In this document: piece after piece, positions 36,749-49,042 of the stretch
Numbering within the stretch: the first letter of the stretch is position 1
Layout: every line of letters begins with the position of its first letter
From: Batillaria attramentaria
Lineage: Eukaryota > Mollusca > Gastropoda > Batillariidae
Assembly: GCA_018292915.2 (NCBI GenBank)
Contig: JACVVK020000444.1
Location: 488,501 to 552,500, forward strand
Length of the DNA stretch: 64,000 bases
Reading direction: 5' to 3'
The notes under the pieces: generated by a model
Told to the model about the DNA's origin: nothing
The model's input: the letters and a program-made list of their open reading frames with translations, nothing else
The model's database searches: none
Made by a program: the position numbers and the translations under genes

Positions 36749-37394
36749 GAGAGAAGAGGTCGATTTTAATCATTATATCCCGGCATTACACTATACTGAT
36801 GCAACACAACATTAAGGCGTTTGCACGATAAGTAAACCATGTTGTATATTAGGGCCCATGATGTTGATTGTTAATTTCTTCAAAATGACCGTGACATCGC
36901 CAACGACGCGACCGCTAACTCCTCTCTCCACGTGGCGCACCTGAGTAATTCTCGGCGGTTTCACTGACGTCATGCCGCGTACCTGTCGGGTTCAGTCCCG
37001 ATGGCGCCGGCAGGGTCACTGACTTGGTGAAAGACTGATGGCTTGACTAGTGGTTGACGTTCCTTTATCGTTTCAAGAGTAACATTTTGTAATAAAGAGC
37101 GATTCGACTTTAAATGAAATGAAAATGCGTGAAATGAAAACTGATTATAATCAGAATTTCGTGGCAGCCGGTTACGAATACTGAGCGGCGGGGTACGAAT
37201 GTATATACTGAATCAGGATCCGTTAATGGCCGGTCGGCGTTTTCAAGGATTAATTTTTTAAAGCAAATTTGATTCAAATAAATATTATTGTCATGTTTTC
37301 TTTTAGAGATACGAGTATATGCTGAACCAACTGAGACGAACCACAGGTGAAAGAGGCAAGGAACTGAACTCTTTCTCCTTTAGCGATTATTGTA

Positions 37395-38050
37395 CACTCT
37401 CTGGGGCACAGAGTCTTTCAGTGGAAAGTACCTCTGTGCACAGTGGGGAAATGGCGCTCACTGCGCTACCGTGACGGGCCTAAAATTTTGTCTCGGTGCT
37501 CTCAAACACAAGGTCGCGCACTATGTCATCCTTGACCAGCTTTGAACCCAGAGGGATCCTCAATGGCGCAAGTAATGGCAGGCTGTCTCCAGAGTGAAAG
37601 TAGGCGTGTTTCTGAATCAGAGACATACATAACATGTCTCTGTCTGAATGGACAGATCTATTATTACATTCAGTCCTAGAGCACGGGTGTGTATGCTTTT
37701 GTAATCGTCTCTTATTCCACCACAAGGCAGGTACGTGATCGTCTGCACCGTGCAATAATACTTGCCAGTAGAGTGCAACACCTTGGCCTGTCAGAGTGCA
37801 ACCCCCTTGCCGTTTACTCACATCCTGTTGGATCAGTGTACCACGTAAACAGTGCCATCAAAGCGCAACAATAATTGTCCGCTGGCAAAGATTTTGCCCA
37901 AACGAAAAGTGGTCGGATATTCAAGACTTCCTTTCAAATCGATTCATATGACATACAAGTCTTCGCTTTTCTAAAAAAATTTCGCCATTTTTGAAAATGG
38001 CGCTGCACATTTTCACGCCCCGCCGAAAAGGGACTGCACTCTGGAGTCTA
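37395..38050. mobile_element. Unclassified insertion, copy 2 (656 bp)
   Basis: Nearly identical to 31433-32100 with the same ATTATTGTA flanks (37386-37394 and 38051-38059) and the same unrecognised 113-codon ORF (37480-37821). The only obvious difference is about 12 bp missing after AAAATGGCGCTG. The identical site and flanks show it was copied with the surrounding 5S block, not inserted twice. Confidence 0.75.
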
Positions 38051-38561
38051 ATTATTGTATTGTTGCAGTTCCTTCCCTTGCTCAACCCTTCCCGTCCTCA
38101 TTAATTCAGAGTGGCCGTTTAATTAAGGGGGTACACGGCGCGTTCGTTATGCACAGCCTGCAGATGACAGTGTACTGCATTTGGCTATGATGACGAATTG
38201 TTATTATCAGTGTATATGTGACGTACCAGACATCCAAGACTGATTCTGACACATAACAAAATAGTGCATAAAGAATAAAGGCCTTGCAGCAGAGACATAA
38301 ATTTATGTCATTTTCTGCTTGCCATGAAGAAAGTCTGGCATAAATGCAACAGAGCTAAGAAAAAGACAATAAATGAAGAAATAAGGAATGGTTAAAAAAA
38401 AAAAAATTGCACGGCCGGCGGAGTTGAAGAAGATAATAGATAAACTAATATATCTAAATAAAAGATAACACTAAATGAATAAATGATGAATGGGACTCGA
38501 CGGTACAGCCAAGAAAGAAGATGAAAAATAAACAAACTAACAAATGATAAAAAAAAAGTTC

Positions 38562-38679
38562 GCCTACGGCACCCGGTGTTCCCAGGCGGTCACCCATCCA
38601 AGTACTGACCGGGCCCGACGTTGCTTAACTTCGGTGATCGGACGAGAACCGGTGTTCTCAACGTGGTATGGCCGTAGGC
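38562..38679 (-). rRNA. 5S rRNA, copy 13
   Basis: Intact 118-bp copy, first type. Confidence 0.95.
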
Positions 38680-38833
38680 GGGAGAAAAGGCGATGTTTAA
38701 TCGCTATACGCATTGTATTATATGCAAATGAACATCGGTCAAGGCCGTGATATTAGATAACATGACCGGTGATGTTGATTGTTTATTTTATTAACACCGC
38801 CATCGACAACGACGCCGCTAACTTCTCTCTCCA

Positions 38834-39120
38834 TCATCATCATTAGCTTGCTTTACGTCCTATGGCTTTTGGCGCTTAAGGACAAGTTGTTCCTGGCGTG
38901 TGTCTTTGGCTGCTTGGCTAGGCGAGTGTCTTTGGGGTGTGTGAGGGCTGATTTGCTTAGCTTTGGTCAGCGTCAGAGGATCTTCGCTTGGCTTTCAGAT
39001 GCCTGGTCTGGGTTTGTTTTTCAGTGCCTCAGTCTGTTCTGTCATCCGTACTTTTGCCTTTTAGATTATCACTGGGGTGTCACCTCGCTTTTTGGTTTAG
39101 AACCATTTTGTCAGATCTGA
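38834..39120 (-). mobile_element. 287-bp insertion in a 5S spacer with 10-bp target site duplication
   Basis: TCTCTCTCCA is present at 38824-38833 and again at 39121-39130, and the inserted DNA is absent from all other units. It begins TCATCATCATCATT, so in minus orientation it would end in an ATGATGATGA tail, as SINEs or truncated LINEs do. I do not recognise its body. Confidence 0.65.
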
Positions 39121-39368
39121 TCTCTCTCCACCCGGCGCACCTGAGTATTATACGGTCACGTGATGCGTGCCTTTCAGGTTCCCAGTGGCGCAACGGTTGC
39201 TGTAGTGGCAAACTGATGCCCGGCCTGCCACCGGATACTGAAAATTGCCCCGTCGTCTTCGGTAACGTGTGCAAAGAATAACATTTCGAGAAACAAAACC
39301 CGGAAAAACAATGATATGTAAAACAAACAAAACGGTACACAGTTTAAAAAAAAAAAAAAAAAGAAGTC

Positions 39369-39486
39369 GCCTACGGCACCCGGTGTTCCCAGGCGGTCAC
39401 CCATCCAAGTACTGACCGGGCCCGACGTTGCTTAACTTCGGTGATCGGACGAGAACCGGTGTTCTCAACGTGGTATGGCCGTAGGC
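39369..39486 (-). rRNA. 5S rRNA, copy 14
   Basis: Intact 118-bp copy, second type, with a long T-run in sense. Confidence 0.95.
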
Positions 39487-40620
39487 GAGAGAAGAGGTCG
39501 ATTTTAATCATTATATCCCGGCATTACAACATAAGGCGTTTGCACGATAAGTAAACCATGTTGTATATTAGGGCCCATGATGTTGATTGTTAATTTCTTC
39601 AAAATGACATCGCCAACGACGCGACCGCTAACTCCTCTCACCACGTGGCGCACCTGAGTAATTCTCGGCGGTCTCACGTGATGCCGCGTACCTGTCGGGT
39701 TCAGTCCCGATGGCGCCGGCAGGGTCACTGACTTGGTGAAAGACTGATGGCTTGACTAGTGGTTGACGTTCCTTTATCGTTTCAAGAGTAACATTTTGTA
39801 ATAAAGAGCGATTCGACTTTAAATGAAATGAAAATGCGTGAAATGAAAACTGATGATAATCAGAATTTCGTGGCAGCCGGTTACTGACGAATACTGAGCG
39901 GCCGCGCGGGGTACGAATGTATATACTGAATCAGGATCCGTTAATGGCCGGTCGGCGTTTTCAAGGATTAATTTTTTAAAGCAAATTTGATTCAAATAAA
40001 TATTATTGTCATGTTTTCTTTTAGAGATACGAGTATATGCTGAACCAACTGAGACGAACCATAGGTGAAAGAGGCAAGGAACTGAACTCTTTCTCCTTTA
40101 GCGATTATTGTATTGTTGCAGTTCCTTCCCTTGCTCAACCCTTCCCGTCCTCATTAATTCAGAGTGGCCGTTTAATTAAGGGGGTACACGGCGTGTTCGT
40201 TATGCACAGCCTGCAGATGACAGTGTACTGCATTTGGCTATGATGACAAATTGTTATTATCAGTGTATATGTGACGTACCAGACATCCAAGACTGATTCT
40301 GACACATAACAAAATAGTGCATAAAGAATAAAGGCCTTGCAGCAGAGACATAAATTTATGTCATTTTCTGCTTGCCATGAAGAAAGTCTGGCATAAATGC
40401 AACAGAGCTAAGAAAAAGACAATAAATGAAGAAATAAGGAATGGTAAAAAAAAAAAAAAAAAAAATTGCACGGCCGGCGGAGTTGAAGAAGATAATAGAT
40501 AAACTAATATATCTAAATAAAAGATAACACTAAATGAATAAATGATGAATGGGACTCGACGGTACAGCCAAGAAAGAAGATGAAAAATAAACAAACTAAC
40601 AAATGATAAAAAAAAAGTTC

Positions 40621-40738
40621 GCCTACGGCACCCGGTGTTCCCAGGCGGTCACCCATCCAAGTACTGACCGTGCCCGACGTTGCTTAACTTCGGTGATCGG
40701 ACGAGAACCGGTGTTCTCAACGTGGTATGGCCGTAGGC
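40621..40738 (-). rRNA. 5S rRNA, copy 15
   Basis: 118 bp with one change in the central region (sense GGGCACGG for GGGCCCGG). The spacer beyond it (from 40740) is clearly more diverged than elsewhere in the array. Confidence 0.9.
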
Positions 40739-41163
40739 GAGAAAATTAGCGATATTTGATCATCATATGCATTGCACTATATGCAAATTAACTGTACTCA
40801 CCAGTCCAGGTCAGTGATATCAGATAACATGACTGATGTCAAGTTGATTGTTTATTTTACTAGTATTAACATTGACATCGACACTGAGCAACGCCGCTAA
40901 CTCTTCTCTCCATGTGGCGCACAGGCGCACCTGAGTATCATACGGTCACGTGATGTGTGCCTTTCAGGTTCCCAGTGGCGCAATGGTGGTCAGTAGTGGC
41001 AAACTGATGCCCGGTCTGCCAACTGATACTGAAAATTGCCCCGTCGTCTTCGGTAACGTTTCACTAAGTGCAAAGAATAACATTTCGAGAAACAAAAGCC
41101 GAAACAACAATATGTGGAACAAACAAAACGGTACACAATTGAAAAAAAAATAATAATAAAGTC

Positions 41164-41286
41164 GCCTACGTCACCCGGTGTTCCCAGGAGGTCATCCATC
41201 CATGCAGGTACTGACCGGGCCCGACGTTGCTTAACTTCGGTGATCGGACGAGAACCGGTGTTCCCATCGTGGTATGGCCGTCGTAG
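41164..41286 (-). pseudogene. Degenerate 5S rRNA, copy 16, at the array edge
   Basis: Several substitutions, a 4-bp insertion within the CATCCAAGTAC region (reads CATCCATGCAGGTAC) and a damaged end (GGCCGTCGTAG). It is the last copy on this side. Confidence 0.85.
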
Positions 41287-41830
41287 TCGAGAGCAAAAGC
41301 GATATTTAATCATGATATGCAAACCACCCCTACCTCAGAAATATTTTTTCTCACAAAATCTGTCAGAGATACAGAGCTGTGCTACGAAACCGGCAATTCA
41401 GTATAATTGGATGAACTTCCAAATCATTTCTAGACAATGAAGGTATTTGAACAAATTTTTTCATCAAAATAAGTAACATGGCCGATTTCTTTAAATGGGC
41501 GATACCTCCTTTAAAAATGCGGCAAGAGAAAATTCCTGAAAGGTAAGAGAAACAACTTGAAAAGAAGGAAGGCCGACGTTGCTCCAAATTGGGCCGACTT
41601 GACTTTAGATTTGGCCGGATTTTACAGTGGGCCGAAACTGCAGTGGGCCAAGTTGACTGGTAACCGGCCGAGTGATAAGGGCGCTGACATGTTTACTTAG
41701 GGTCATGGGAATAATTGTTTTAGGCTAATTGTAACTGTTCTGTCACTTCTATAACAAATCCAAGCAATAGTTGTGTAAGTTCAAATAAAACTAGTCTTAT
41801 TACAGGAAATTTATGATATCGTTTTTCCGA

Positions 41831-41862
41831 GACGTCATTGAAAACAACAAAGATGGCGGCGC
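41831..41862 (+). promoter_or_regulatory. Candidate UBE3A promoter / 5' UTR motifs
   Basis: GACGTCATTG (CRE-like) is followed by AACAAAGATGGCGGCGCC, which contains the YY1-type core AAGATGGCGGC often found at transcription starts of housekeeping genes. If transcribed, the ATG in this motif would open a six-codon upstream ORF ending in TGA at 41870-41872. Confidence 0.5.
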
Positions 41863-41972
41863 CTCAGAGATGACGGCGGAAAATTATTGTTGACTAAGCA
41901 TCGTGTTTGACTTGTAAAGCGAGCGGGGAGTGGAGGATTTTTCAGTTTCTACCTTTAGTTATATAATTTCGC

Positions 41973-44900
41973 ATGAATTCTCCTGATCACAACGACACGC
42001 CACGCGGAGAACAAACCGCAAGGTACACATTCCAACTGTTGTTACTAGGAGGGACGGGTTGGGGTCATCAGCTGACTGACTGACACCACTTGGGGAAGGG
42101 GAATGCAACAAGTCCGATCTTACACACCTCTGACAGTATCACTCATTGTTTTCATTTTGTGTTTTGTATTAACCCCGACAAGTTGTACTTCAGCGGGATT
42201 GAAAGCACGATCGAATAGAACATGAAGACGGGTACCCAAGTTATAGGTGGCCATTTCGTGTCGTTCAAAGGCCATAGACGAATACAGGGATCCGTTTGCT
42301 CTAAGTAAAGATTTTGAAATAAACAAATAACCGGCAGAAGAGAGAGGGCTTTAGTGTGGGATGGTAACAGCCGCAGACAGTACTGTCAGACTGTTCATCT
42401 TTTCAGGGTCACAAATCCATTTATTATTAATAGGAGTAATTTTTTTTACTCTCTGTGTGTGCATTTTCTGTGTGTGTGTGTGTGTGTGTGTTTCATTCAG
42501 CATAATGTGTGTGTTTCAGTGTCCCTGCTGTGCCTGGTTCTGGTTCAGACCAAGACGAAATGTGAGTCAGAAAGGTTTTGTTTTGGTAATGCTACTAGCA
42601 TTCAAATCAATGATAGCACACCAAACAGAGCTCTTATGCAGATCAAGTCATTTTAATTTCAGGGTCTTACATCAGATTCACTCAAATTTGAGCATAAGTA
42701 TTTGTATTCATATGACTTTCATAAGGTGGTTCATCCTTTTTGTCTCCTAATGCTTGCAGTGACTGTGGTAGCACTGTGAAAATCAAGCCATTGTGTGGCA
42801 AACACCATACACACACGAATAAATGAACTGATATGGTGATACAGTAGAAACTTGATTGAGCGACATCTTGACTGAGCGACCGTTTTTCGTTCACGACCGT
42901 TTTAGCCCGGCACGGACGGTTTTTCTTCTTTATTGCATCTCCAACGACCGACCAACTGCAGTACGCGACTTAAGACCGCTATTCTGCTTGCTAAACAACC
43001 CCGCGTCTCTGTTGTGGGTAACCACAGCTGGCTTAGTTGGCGCTTCACACTTCGCTGGCAGCCAATTTACCTCCCTGGGCCCAGGGCAGTAGGGCCGACA
43101 CTACCCGCGACCCGCCGCTTGGACCCACTCCCTACTGTGCACGCGTGACCTCGGACAAAGACGGCAATTAGCGCGTCGCCCCCTAAACACAACTGCAGTT
43201 ATGCGAGTTGTGATCACCTCATCCGCCAGTTCCGACACCCTTAACACCTGTCAAATCACTGACCATTATTTCCACAAGACGCCCTATCACGCGCATGTCA
43301 GTGTGTGTGTGAAGGTGTTTCTTTGTGAGAACGAATCTAAGGCGGATAGTTGATAGGTATGGTGTGGTTCCTAATCCTCCTTGTTTTTGTGTTGTTTTGA
43401 CAAGAAAGAAAACGGAAACTGCCACTGGGAATTCAGTCGGACTAAACTCAGCGATTTGACACTTAGCAAATCTGCAACGCCGGGATGTCAGTGTACGTCG
43501 TTTGTACACGTGTGGGTGTGCGCGTGCGTGCGTGCGTGCGTGTGTGTGTGTGTGTCTCACTGCCACCGTGACGGTGAGAGAGAGAGATAGAGAGAGAGAG
43601 GCAGTGATGCCGCTGGGAATTCAACCGGACTAAACTCGGTGATTTGACACTTTAACAAACCGGCAACGCCGGGATATCAGTGTACATCGTTAGGACACGT
43701 TATCAGTCGCTCAAATTTAGGTAAAGCCGCACAACCTTGATTACTAAAAGACTCCACAGAAACATCAGACTCTGATACTGAGTCACATTAAAATTTATGC
43801 CATTATCTGTACGGTTGATAGGTGCTCCTGGGGAGGGGTCCGGACACTACCGTGAGTGCCTGTGGCTTGGGCGACCAACTGTCGTTAACAACCGTTTCTG
43901 CCCGGCCCCATGGGTGGTCGCTCAAAAGAGGCTCTACTGTAGCAAATATGATGATACTGACGAAGTGTAAAATTACATAGTTATGAAGAGGAATCATTGA
44001 CCATGACTTACAAACATGGTTTATAGCGTATGGTTAAAATTCTACAGGAAGCGAGCAGCAGCCCGGCAGCTCATTGAGAACTATTACTACCAGCTGACCT
44101 CTGGTTGTGGAGACTCCAGCTGTGACAACCAGTGTTGCGCATCATGCCCAGAGTTTTCCTACAAGTCAGTGGACCGGAACCAACTGGCGCTGCAGGCCGT
44201 GACACTGTCACGGACTCGTGCACGGCTCTGCGAGGGCATACCGCAGAAGTACGCCAAGTACCCGGGTCAGGAGAGTGGCCAGTCACACCAGCAGCAAGCA
44301 GCGTCAGGCAGCAGCAAGACCAACTCGTGCACTGAAGTCACCTCTGGCAGTAGTGGTGGTGCTAAGGTGAAGGTGCCGCAGAGCTCAAGCAGCACCACTG
44401 CCTGCGCAGGTAGTTCCTCCACAGATCTGAACAAGGAGTCCAAAACTGGTAAGTGTAAATTAGAAAATGCTGATGATTAAATTAAGTACTAGAATTTGGT
44501 ATCAGAGGTATACAAGGTGTGCAAGGTTCACCTGATAGTAGAGTGCAGAAGTTAAACTAGACTAAACCTAATGCATTTTTAGCCTGTTTTAAAAGTGGAC
44601 AAGAAAATGTTGAAATATCAGTCTCTTAGACATGTCACACAAACATGCACGCATGCGTGCGCGCACACACATACACATGCACACACACACCAGTGTTTCG
44701 GATTACGCACAGGTGTATGTATTTGTACGCACAAAACTCTTAAATTGACGCACGAATTTGAGGACAGCGCATCGCAGGGGACGCAGGTTTTCTGTGTCAA
44801 CGTGACAAACGTTTTTTTTCAATGCTGTCCCGGAAGCTCATTGAACAAAAAGTGATCTGTAACTAGCAGTGGACACTTGCAGCGTCGCATTTCCTCTAAG

Positions 44901-46972
44901 CCATTGTGCATTACAAACAGAATCTGATTGGCTTAAGCACTCTGGGACACTTTGTAATCATAATACTCTATTTGCTAAGCTTGCGGGACTTTTGTCTTGC
45001 TGATTCGCTAGGGCTGACATACTTCTCCCCTATTTGAATACTTATGTTATCAATGAAAGCATATATATATATAATTTTTAAAAAAGTATGACAACGAAAA
45101 CAATCGCAAACCTGATTATGTTTCAGCTGTAGAAGTCAACTTCCTCGATGAAGAAAAGGTCACGTCACTGATCAAGCAAGGCCAAGCTTCAGGAAACTGG
45201 AACCACCTGATTCGAACCATCGGTTCCGTGTTCAGTGACCCAGATTCCCTCATGTTGAGCTTTCATCACCAGGCCAGTCAACCAAAGCAGCAGCACTCAG
45301 ACCCAGACAAAGACATTGACGACACAGAAGCCGACGCCATGCATGTGGACAAAGTCTCAGTGCAGGAAAAAGGGGATGACTCTGTCATAGCATCACTGTC
45401 CGCGAAAGAATCAGCTGACGTAGTAACTTTGAAGGGGTCGGTTGAGGACTGCGACCTGACTGTCGACATGGACTCGCTTCACCGATCGTTCGAACAGCTC
45501 ACCTCTCTCCCTGACCAGCCGTTTCAGGGAGCCCTTATCAATGCCTTACTGAGCTTGTCTCGCACCATTGAGATGGATTTCAAGTACCACCACACTTTGG
45601 AGAAAAACCCCAACTTCGTAAACATTTTCATCATCATTATGGAGTTCCCAGACTTGCACAGCCCGGAGTATTTGGACGCAGCTTTCCCGGCCTTCTGCAA
45701 GTCCCTGGGCAGAATGCCGGTGTCCGGACAAGCGAGGCTGGCAAGAATGTGGTCAAAATTCGGAAAGGGACGTTTGATGGAGATGGTTCACATGCTGCAG
45801 CAGTTGATGACCGTGCGAATCATCAACAACGAGGGCCGCTGGGGGCGCAGCTTTCACCTCAACGACGACGACGCCATCGTCGGAGCGTGTTCCGTCTTGA
45901 AAGTGGTGTACTACGCCAGTCTGTACGGCGGTGTTCACGACGCCCACGAACTTGTTGAGGAGGAAAAAATTGCGCACGAGTCGGACTTGATACATGAGGC
46001 GATGGGGTTCGAACCTAAGGAGCAGTCACAACCAAAAGAAGAACCACTGGAGAAGGAACTCGGTGTCAGTGCCATAAATGTGCGGGAGCCTCTGATTCCG
46101 TATGAGGAGTTTGTGAATGAGCCGTTAAATGAGCATATAGACATCAGTACAGACTACGCTTGCTATCGGGCAGAGCCGGAGAGCAAATTTTCATTCATGA
46201 CTCACAACTTTGTGCTGACAACGGCTTCCAAACACATGTGCATGTACTTTGATAATCGCATCAGGATGCTCCACGAACGCCGGACATCTTTACTCCAAAC
46301 CATTATGCACGGCAGCCCACCCATGCCCTACCTGAGAATCCGAGTACGGCGAGATCATGTAGTGGATGATGCCCTGGTAAACGTAAGTATTAATTTAGAC
46401 CTGGAGTAGTCGCCAGACTAGCATTCAGTACTGGCAGTAGTAGATGTATTACAGTTACATCTGTGATTCACAGTGGTATGGTTTGAAAATGCATCCACTT
46501 GTTCATGTGGGTATGTGTGCGTGTGTTGTTCTCGTTTGTTTTTGTTTCTGTCTGTGTGAATTTTTATGTCTCCTTTTTCAACCGGTTAAATACTGTATTC
46601 TGCATTGTTTACTTTGTTCTGACGTGCTTGCATTGCATTGAAGAGCTTAGCCTGTTGCATACTTTGTCAGGGTCTTGAAGGTCATTTGTATTACTGAAGG
46701 AATCTTCAAGTTCAATGCTATTAGTATTATTATGAGTAAAGTTTATAATTCTGCGGTTCCAGCTGGAGATGGTTGCCATGGAGAACCCTGCAGACCTGAA
46801 GAAGCAGCTGTTTGTGGAGTTTGATGGAGAACAGGGGCTGGATGAAGGGGGCGTGTCGAAAGAGTTCTTCCAGCTTATTGTTGAGGAGCTTTTCAATCCA
46901 GATATTGGTAAGTGAAAAAAAGAAAAAAAAAAAGAAAGTTAAACAAATAGTGAAATGAGCGTACATCAGTTG

Positions 46973-47034
<62 letters not shown>

Positions 47035-48991
47035 CTTTGTGTGTGTGTGTGTTCTTTGTGTGTGTGTGTTTGTGTGTGTGAGTGTGTGTACGAAGGAAGC
47101 GTTCATTTTTCTGGCAAACAATAGCAGTGACAACAACAAAATAGCTATGATTGCAGTTAATACTTCACTGAGGAGGGGGGGGGGGGGAGTGGGGGGGGAG
47201 GGGGATGCTTTGCCACTACTTTCTAAATTACTTTCTTACTCTTAGTTCTGAGTGGGTGTCCTGGACTGAGTCATGCATACATGTATTTAATTTACATGCT
47301 TTTGCCAGATAGTGACATACAGCAAGCCATGCTGGTTTTAGAACAAGTATGTCAGCTGTGTTGTTCAATCAAACTTATAATTCACACGTGAAAACAGAAC
47401 TCATCAGTGCAAGTGCTGTTGTTTCTCACCAGGGATGTTCACCTTTAACGAGCAGACACAGCAGTTCTGGTTCAACCCCATGTCATTTGAAAACGATGGT
47501 CAGTTCACATTGATAGGGATCGTGCTTGGTCTAGCCATCTACAACAGCTGCATTCTCGATGTTCACCTGCCCATGGTCGTCTACCGCAAACTTCTAGGCA
47601 AGAAAGGCGTCTTCCAGGATCTCTTTGATGTTGACCCTGTAAGTGATCAATATGATTTTGAATGCGAGTTGGGACATATATGATTTGCTCAGTTGTCGGT
47701 GATCAAAGGTCAGAATTATTCCGCTGTTCACCAGATTTTCACATTTCTCAGAATGTATTTTTACTGAACATTATATGTATGTCTTTCCCATGGAAAGGAA
47801 ATCCTTGAGAAGAAATTCTGTACAGTACAATACTTTCAAATAAACCAAAATGCAACACCATGTGTTCACCTTGTTTTGCAGTTTTCAGTAAGAAGATGAT
47901 GATTTTGTCAGAACATATGTGACCCTCCATGAGAAAACCCGGCTTAAGTGCAAAATTTTCAATTTTTTTGTTTTTGGAGCCATCTTAAAGAATTAGCCTT
48001 GCTCTTTACAGTGCCAAAAAAAAAATCCTTTTAAGACATCATAACAGGGCAGAACTACCTGATTTTGGCAAAATCTCAATATCGACCAGATAGCACCCGC
48101 TGACTTTTGTTAGCCTCTAGCTCGAAACAGCGGCATGCGTCTAACGCCGGGTTTTCTCATGGGTGGTCACATATATATATGCTGTACATGTGTGTTTGAC
48201 TGCACAGATTTTTATTTTTGGAGTCTTTGTGGCAGTGCATCACTGCATGACCCAAGACAAATTCCCCTCGCTGACATTCATACATGCACAGTTTTCTTTG
48301 TGAACTTGCAGAAAGAAGTGGCATATGCTGAACATTTCCTTCATTTTACAGACTCTGGCGACAAGCTTGCAGCACATGTTGGACTATGAGGGTGATGATT
48401 TTGAGGATGTGTTCATGCAAACCTTCAGAATCGGCTTCCATGACATCTTTGGCACTAGCGTGAGTCATGAGCTGATGGAAGGGGGTGCGGAGACTACTGT
48501 CAGGCAGGAAAACAAACAGGTCAGTGTCTGAGAGAAGAACAATAATTAGAATTAGAGTAGTCAGAGTAGTAAACGTGTCCCCCCCCCCCCCCCCCCCCCC
48601 CCCTGCTTTCACTTTGTTCCGGCAACGTCCTTCCTTCCACTGGCTCCCTGAGTCTGCCTTTCCGGCCATTCAGATTTTGAGGGTCAGTTTTCCGGCTTTT
48701 TGTCACTCAGAAAGTGGCACCCCTGCTAACTTGACTCTTTCCTAAGTCATGGTCTTCGAACGCATGAAGAGTGTGAGGCTGGCTGCTGTCTGGAAGTGGA
48801 ACCATTTTAGAGTTCATTTACAATTATATTCAATGTTCTGTCTGCCTGTCTGTCTGTCTGTCTCTCATTGTGTGTGTGTGTGTGTGTGTGTGTGTCTCTC
48901 TCTCTCCCCCCCCCCCCTTCTGTGTTTGTGTGTGTGTCTCTTTTTCCTCTGTGTCTCTGTCTCTCCACTGCTCCCCCTCTTTCTCCCTGTC

Positions 48992-49042
<51 letters not shown>

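Larger units (their letters stand above)
23050..41290 (-). repeat. Tandem 5S rDNA array, eight two-gene units (16 copies)
   Basis: Each basic unit (~1.77 kb) holds two 5S genes on the minus strand, separated alternately by ~395 bp and ~1.13 kb of spacer. The two spacers are themselves homologous (GATGTTGATTGTT, CGCTAACT, CTCTCCACG, GGCGCACCTGAGTA in the same order), so the unit arose by duplicating a one-gene unit. Units 3-5 (30206-35028) and 6-8 (36164-41286) correspond at about 6-kb offset and share the same insertion and the same truncated 5S copy. Small open frames of 60-97 codons recur in every spacer but only mirror the repeat. Confidence 0.92.

Noticed and set aside
23546..41153. Recurring 60-97-codon ORFs in every 5S spacer
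   Set aside because: They recur because the spacer recurs. They overlap on both strands, break whenever the spacer has an indel, and match no family.
44016..44047. ATG at 44016 as the UBE3A start
   Set aside because: It is in frame with exon 2, but TTCTACAG|G at 44040-44048 is a good acceptor and the upstream exon 41973-42022 joins in phase. The residues [10 protein letters not shown] have no counterpart in UBE3A.
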